Source: Fidelibacterota bacterium (lineage in GTDB: Bacteria; Fidelibacterota; UBA2242; JAFGTP01). From it: 10,384 bases of DNA. The DNA is taken from positions 1 through 10,384 of the forward strand of contig JAIPJV010000048.1 of the NCBI GenBank assembly GCA_021734005.1, read 5' to 3'. Position numbers and translations under genes: made by a program. Under the pieces are notes generated by a model. It was not told where the DNA came from and searched no databases. It saw only the letters and a list, made by a program, of their open reading frames with translations. Below, one piece after another: positions 7,034-10,384 of this stretch; the stretch's first letter is position 1, and every line of letters begins with the position of its first letter.

Positions 7034-8389
7034 TTATTTGATGTACATCATTTTCTTGGCAGATACCTGTCCATTAGCAAAAAGACGATAGAAATATGTT
7101 CCAGATGCTAAGCCAGTAGCATTGAAGTTGTACTCATATCTTCCTGGTGACAGTGTCTTGTTTACAATAGTCTGAACCTTGTTACCTGCTGCATCATAAA
7201 TAACAAGTTTGACATCAGTCTGTTTATTCAATTTGAGAGGAATAGTAGTTGTCGGGTTAAAAGGATTAGGATAGTTTTCGCCTAATTCAAAATTAGTTGA
7301 GATAGTTCCTGTATGTTTCCAGCCTTCGACATCATTTGTCTTTTCATATATATAGACTGCTTCGCTATCCCAACTGTTAAAATAGGCAACATACATGGTT
7401 TGACCATCGGGACTAAAATCAATACCTCTTGGTTTTACACCTAGATCGACGATTGCTTGGTCAATAATTACACTATCTACGACAGCGTCGGTTTCCGGAT
7501 CATAAGCATACCAGCAGGCATTCTTATAATTGGCTCCACCGGTATTTCCAGCCCAGAGGTAGCCGGTTTCTGGTTGCCAGCTACAGGCTTCTACTAATAG
7601 ACCAGGCAGTAAACTATCTACCTGTGAAGTATAGTCACCCCAAACCGCTACATCAGCGTGGAATCTGATGAAAGCATGAGAACCGGTAAATCCACAATAA
7701 TAGATGTCCTTACCATCGGCAGAAACTTCAACAGTTCTGGAATAGGCAGCATGATTATCAGCAGGAACTACATCGTTGACAAAATCCATTTTTGTATCAA
7801 AAACCTTGATTGGAAAACCTGGTGAAACAGTACAAGAATAGAGATTACCGGCATCATCAAAGGCAGGTGCAGTAGGTGTACTTGCTGGTTCAATTACACC
7901 AGTAGTATCATATGGATATGGAACAACCATATCCATACATTCACCGGTTTGATGATTGATACGATAATATTGTGCCCAGTCAGCAGCAGCTACAATATTA
8001 CCATCTGTGTCTGTACGCAGGCCTCTGTTACTCCACCATAAAGTATCTCTGAAAGTCTGACCTTGAAGGCTTGGCCATTGAGCACCATCATAAGTATATT
8101 CAAGTACTTTAATGGGAGAGAAACTAGCTTTTGAACCATCGGGATTAAATACATCGATAGTTCGGCAAGACTCCCAAGTATCAGGTGTGCCATCTCCAGT
8201 AGTATCTACTTCGATAGAATCGGAAGCATAATAAGACTGATACCAGATCTTACCTTCACCGTCAACTGCCAAACCCTGGTTGTAGGCTTGTACAGATTCG
8301 TTTGGAATCGTATCCTGAAGGGTCCAGGCCCCAAAAGACATAGATACGAACAAACATGCAAGAAAAAGAACAGCTAACATCTTTTTCAT
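7034..8389 (-). CDS. Secreted beta-propeller protein with T9SS sorting domain
   Basis: This is a 451-residue secreted protein of unknown function. Residues 1-20 are a Sec signal peptide (basic 'MKKM', hydrophobic core, cleavage after 'SFG'). Residues about 25-360 contain repeated beta-propeller-like (NHL/YVTN-type) blade phrases such as 'GLAVDGEGKIWY' (39-50), 'GLRTDTDGNIVAA' (123-135), 'PAFDDAGNLYSC' (175-186), 'TVEVSADGKDIYYC' (219-232) and 'GIDFSPDGQTMYVAY' (322-336). 'DTTGDGTPDTW' (62-72) resembles a calcium-binding Asp-rich loop. The mature protein has six cysteines (75, 151, 186, 232, 269, 292), which would allow disulfides. Residues 367-451 are a T9SS type A sorting domain ('ENYPNPFNPTTTIPL' to 'KKMMYIK'). 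AAAGGAG (complement of 8396-8402) lies six bases before the ATG. It is the last gene of a probable operon, 58 bases after the IPT/propeller lipoprotein gene. A binding or scaffold role is more likely than catalysis, but that is inference. Confidence 0.87.
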   Translation of the reverse strand: MKKMLAVLFLACLFVSMSFGAWTLQDTIPNESVQAYNQGLAVDGEGKIWYQSYYASDSIEVDTTGDGTPDTWESCRTIDVFNPDGSKASFSPIKVLEYTYDGAQWPSLQGQTFRDTLWWSNRGLRTDTDGNIVAAADWAQYYRINHQTGECMDMVVPYPYDTTGVIEPASTPTAPAFDDAGNLYSCTVSPGFPIKVFDTKMDFVNDVVPADNHAAYSRTVEVSADGKDIYYCGFTGSHAFIRFHADVAVWGDYTSQVDSLLPGLLVEACSWQPETGYLWAGNTGGANYKNACWYAYDPETDAVVDSVIIDQAIVDLGVKPRGIDFSPDGQTMYVAYFNSWDSEAVYIYEKTNDVEGWKHTGTISTNFELGENYPNPFNPTTTIPLKLNKQTDVKLVIYDAAGNKVQTIVNKTLSPGRYEYNFNATGLASGTYFYRLFANGQVSAKKMMYIK

Positions 8390-8447
8390 AACTCACTCCT
8401 TTAGTTTTGGTTAAAAAATACATCTTATTTACTCTTTTTAAAACTAA

Positions 8448-9731
8448 TTAAAATTCACGACCATAGTAATGTGCTCCGCCAGTGGAAAGAGCAGTTCGAA
8501 TGACAGTTCTACCGGGAGAACTCGCAAATCCCAGGCTGGTTGTATTTCTTACAATATAGAGATAGTTACCTGTGCCCCAGCATAAATAACTGGCCGGTGT
8601 ATAGAGAACTTCTGACCTGAAGGGTTGAGCTTCGTCAGTAGCAGGGTCGTATTTGATAATAGCATCATCTCTTATATAATCTGTGTCATAGCGGTCACCG
8701 GAGCCCATATAGATCACGCCGTTTTCATCGATAGCAATACTCTCCAGTCTGGGGCCATCTTCACCTACATATTCAGCCCAATTAAATACTTCCTCTTTCT
8801 GTCCCAGATTACCTTCCGCATCCAGAATTTCACTTTTCCAGACTCCTTCAGCAGCAGTATCAGCAGAAGCGCCTACATATTCGCCACTGACATAAAGATA
8901 GCTATCATACACCTTAACTGAGCCTAAGACAAAGTCATCATAATGTCCAACTGCCATGTTAGATTGATTGGCTTTTACAGCAAATACTCCCTCTCCCACA
9001 GCGTACATATTGGAATCCGGATCAAAATCCAGATCGTAAACTTTACCACCAAGGGCGGTAAATAAGCCACTGAAGTTTTCATTAACAGTAAATATCGGTC
9101 TGTTTGCAACAGTAATAAACAGATCGCCATTCCAGCCGACTTTCATACCGGAGGCTGTAGATATAGTAATTGTATTGAAAAGGGTTTTTTGACCGGTTGG
9201 ATCGATTTTATATACATTTTTTTCTGCGGTAACAACATAAATATTTTCTTCAGCATCACAAGCAGCAGCTTTAGGAGCTTCCAGTTTGAAGCCTCCCCAA
9301 TCAACAGCCGGTTTTATGATTTTATAAGGACTGTAGGTACCATATTCATAAGATCCTTTTTTGCCGGTTGAATCGCCAGTTACAGCCACTCTGATGGTCA
9401 CAGAATCCAGCTCTGTAATTTCCTCATCACCAATTACAATAGGCACTTTTACTACCAATTTGGAATCATTGGATTGATCTTCCAATAGTGTGGCTTGTTG
9501 AGCATTGAAGAAAACAAGATTCCTGTGCATTTCCGAAGCAAAGTTATTTCCATTTATTGTCACAACCCCAATCCCTTCAAAAGATTCATTGGGCGGGTCT
9601 ACAGAGGTTATTTCCGGATTAGGAGCACCCAGTTCATCAGGATCATAAACACTGGCTGGATAATCATTTTCACAGCTGACACTTAAAACAAGTAAGATTA
9701 TTAGTAGCGTTGATAAAAAATACTTCTGCAT
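8448..9731 (-). CDS. IPT/TIG-domain beta-propeller lipoprotein
   Basis: This is a predicted lipoprotein of 427 residues whose ligand is unknown. With the ATG at 9729-9731 the protein begins 'MQKYFLSTLL', followed by a hydrophobic core and 'VLSVSC'; Cys20 is the likely lipidation site, though serine at -3 is a loose fit to the lipobox. Residues about 37-133 form an IPT/TIG (Ig-like) domain ('PEITSVDPPNESFEGIGVVT', 'INGNNFA'). The rest, about 150-427, has NHL-like propeller blades: 'AAACDAEENIYVVTAEKNVY', 'VGWNGDLFITVANRPIFTV', 'DLDFDPDSNMYAVGEGVFAV' and 'SIAIDENGVIYMGSGDRY'. It has no T9SS sorting domain, unlike its downstream neighbour. AAGGAG six bases upstream supports this start. An in-frame TTG at 9768-9770 with its own AGGAGG is an alternative and would add 13 residues. 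It lies 59 bases after the PorV-like gene, consistent with co-transcription. It probably sits at the outer membrane, but the surface orientation is not provable here. Confidence 0.86.
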   Translation of the reverse strand: MQKYFLSTLLIILLVLSVSCENDYPASVYDPDELGAPNPEITSVDPPNESFEGIGVVTINGNNFASEMHRNLVFFNAQQATLLEDQSNDSKLVVKVPIVIGDEEITELDSVTIRVAVTGDSTGKKGSYEYGTYSPYKIIKPAVDWGGFKLEAPKAAACDAEENIYVVTAEKNVYKIDPTGQKTLFNTITISTASGMKVGWNGDLFITVANRPIFTVNENFSGLFTALGGKVYDLDFDPDSNMYAVGEGVFAVKANQSNMAVGHYDDFVLGSVKVYDSYLYVSGEYVGASADTAAEGVWKSEILDAEGNLGQKEEVFNWAEYVGEDGPRLESIAIDENGVIYMGSGDRYDTDYIRDDAIIKYDPATDEAQPFRSEVLYTPASYLCWGTGNYLYIVRNTTSLGFASSPGRTVIRTALSTGGAHYYGREF

Positions 9732-9737
9732 CTTACA

Positions 9738-9743
9738 CTCCTT
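9738..9743 (-). promoter_or_regulatory. Ribosome binding site that favours the ATG start at 9731
   Basis: The complement reads AAGGAG, six bases before the ATG at 9731. This start gives a compact lipoprotein signal (MQKYFLSTLL...SVSC) of typical length, so it is preferred over the upstream TTG. Confidence 0.75.
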
Positions 9744-9778
9744 GCTTTTTATTTGATTATATTTTTTCAATTTAAATA

Positions 9779-9784
9779 CCTCCT
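9779..9784 (-). promoter_or_regulatory. Second ribosome binding site, upstream of an in-frame TTG
   Basis: The complement reads a perfect AGGAGG, eight bases before an in-frame TTG at 9770 and just after the stop codon of the PorV-like gene. No stop intervenes between this TTG and the ATG at 9731, so it could start a form extended by 13 residues (MKKYNQIKSKECK). It is a good site on sequence alone; which start is used cannot be decided here. Confidence 0.5.
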
Positions 9785-9790
9785 GGTATA

Positions 9791-10384
9791 TTAAAGTTGG
9801 AAATTTATAGAAAAGCGCTGTACATCTCCAAAAATTCCATAGGGCGTATATGCATAATTTATTGCTGCACCAAATTTTTTGATCCCGAAACCATAAGTCA
9901 TACTTTTTTGATCACTATTTCCATTGTATCCTATTCTGGCGAAGAATGTATTCATAAAACCATACTGCATGCCAAATTTTAGTTGCTCAGGATAACTACG
10001 GGGATGGGTGGCATCAATAGTTGTTAGGAGGATGTGATTATCCATATTACTTACAAGATCCATCAAATCCATAGAGATTCCTATTCGAAAGGTCAGTGGT
10101 AGAAGAAAACTCTCAGTTTCATATTTTATTTCATTGGAAAAATTACGAACCGACATACCAAATTTTAAACTCTTATAGCCGGTTCTGTAAATTGTTCCAA
10201 AATCATAGGCTACAGCATAGGCTTTATTTCGCTTGACTTTTAGGCTATCTTCAATAACTGGGACCGAACTTCTGCCTAATTGCTGACCAGCATATTTAAC
10301 ATGTCCTCCAACAGCAAATTTATCAGTTAAAATCGATGCATAGCCAATCCCAAGAGCATATGCTGACGGTTCAAAAACCTCTGT
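9791..10384 (-). CDS. PorV/PorQ-family outer-membrane beta-barrel protein, N-terminus outside the window
   Basis: The frame is open from the right edge to the TAA at 9791-9793 and encodes the last 197 residues. It begins 'TEVFEPSAYALGIGYASIL', continues 'TDKFAVGGHVKYAGQQLG' and later 'KAYAVAYDFGTIYRTGYK', and ends 'GDVQRFSINFQL'. Alternating hydrophobic/polar strands, many Gly/Tyr turns and a terminal Phe-rich strand are typical of an outer-membrane barrel. The 'SAYALGIGYAS..TDKFAVG..VKY' and 'FGMSVRNFS' phrases match the PorV/PorQ family. PorV in the type IX system binds the C-terminal sorting domain of cargo and hands it to the attachment machinery. The ATG at 10154-10156 is internal, because the frame continues upstream with family-like sequence. 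It is the first visible gene of a likely operon with the two propeller genes, one of which is T9SS cargo. The exact subfamily (true PorV versus a paralogue) cannot be assigned from the C-terminal part. Confidence 0.82.
   Translation of the reverse strand, partial: TEVFEPSAYALGIGYASILTDKFAVGGHVKYAGQQLGRSSVPVIEDSLKVKRNKAYAVAYDFGTIYRTGYKSLKFGMSVRNFSNEIKYETESFLLPLTFRIGISMDLMDLVSNMDNHILLTTIDATHPRSYPEQLKFGMQYGFMNTFFARIGYNGNSDQKSMTYGFGIKKFGAAINYAYTPYGIFGDVQRFSINFQL

Noticed and set aside
8354..8356. Cys12 of the sorted propeller protein as a lipoprotein cysteine
   Set aside because: It lies in the middle of the hydrophobic core with only about seven hydrophobic residues before it and no proper lipobox, while a normal signal peptidase site follows at 'SFG'. 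The T9SS sorting domain explains its localisation.
8625..8921. 98-codon plus-strand reading frame opposite the lipoprotein gene
   Set aside because: It lies wholly opposite a well-supported gene with clear domains, and its translation shows no recognisable protein features. The same holds for the frames at 9189-9371, 9495-9686 and 9797-9982.
1..10384. CRISPR arrays, tRNA or rRNA genes, transposase genes, phage genes
   Set aside because: No regularly spaced direct repeats, no RNA-gene-like sequence noticed by eye, and no coding frame with transposase or phage features. The only repeat element seen is the palindrome at 6764-6915.

Overview
The window looks like a piece of a Gram-negative genome from the FCB superphylum (Bacteroidota and relatives, such as Marinimicrobia, Calditrichota or Cloacimonadota). 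Three predicted secreted proteins end in the same roughly 85-residue module, with a 'NYPNPFN' motif near its start and 'SG-YFY-L' plus a basic 'KM' tail near its end. This is the hallmark of the type A sorting domain of the type IX secretion system (T9SS). A fourth gene is a PorV/PorQ-like outer-membrane barrel, the family that receives such cargo. The exact phylum cannot be fixed from the sequence alone; the domain style fits Marinimicrobia-like lineages best, and that is an impression only.

Layout. Bases 3-833 (+) hold the 3' part of an aldo/keto reductase gene whose start lies outside the window. After an AT-rich gap comes a 1033-residue secreted glycoside hydrolase-like family 10 (GHL10, DigH/YddW-type) protein at 1089-4190 (+). 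A strong GC-rich terminator (about 4216-4250) separates it from a convergent gene at 4264-6723 (-), a secreted NAGPA-type phosphodiester glycosidase. Upstream of that gene is a 310-bp intergenic stretch containing a long imperfect inverted repeat (6764-6915) that resembles a small non-autonomous palindromic element, and then a perfect hairpin terminator (6970-7002).

That terminator closes a minus-strand gene set read from right to left: a PorV/PorQ-like barrel (9791 to beyond 10384, start outside the window), a beta-propeller lipoprotein with an IPT/TIG domain (8448-9731), and a secreted beta-propeller protein with a T9SS sorting domain (7034-8389). The gaps are 59 and 58 bases with no terminator in them, so this is probably one operon.

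How the genes may work together (inference): the two convergent hydrolases are both T9SS cargo and have chemistries suited to envelope or extracellular glycans (glycan backbone versus phosphodiester-linked sugars). The operon could encode a transport/assembly barrel together with two surface propeller proteins held by different means, one by a lipid anchor and one by T9SS sorting. The sequence does not reveal the ligand of the propellers.
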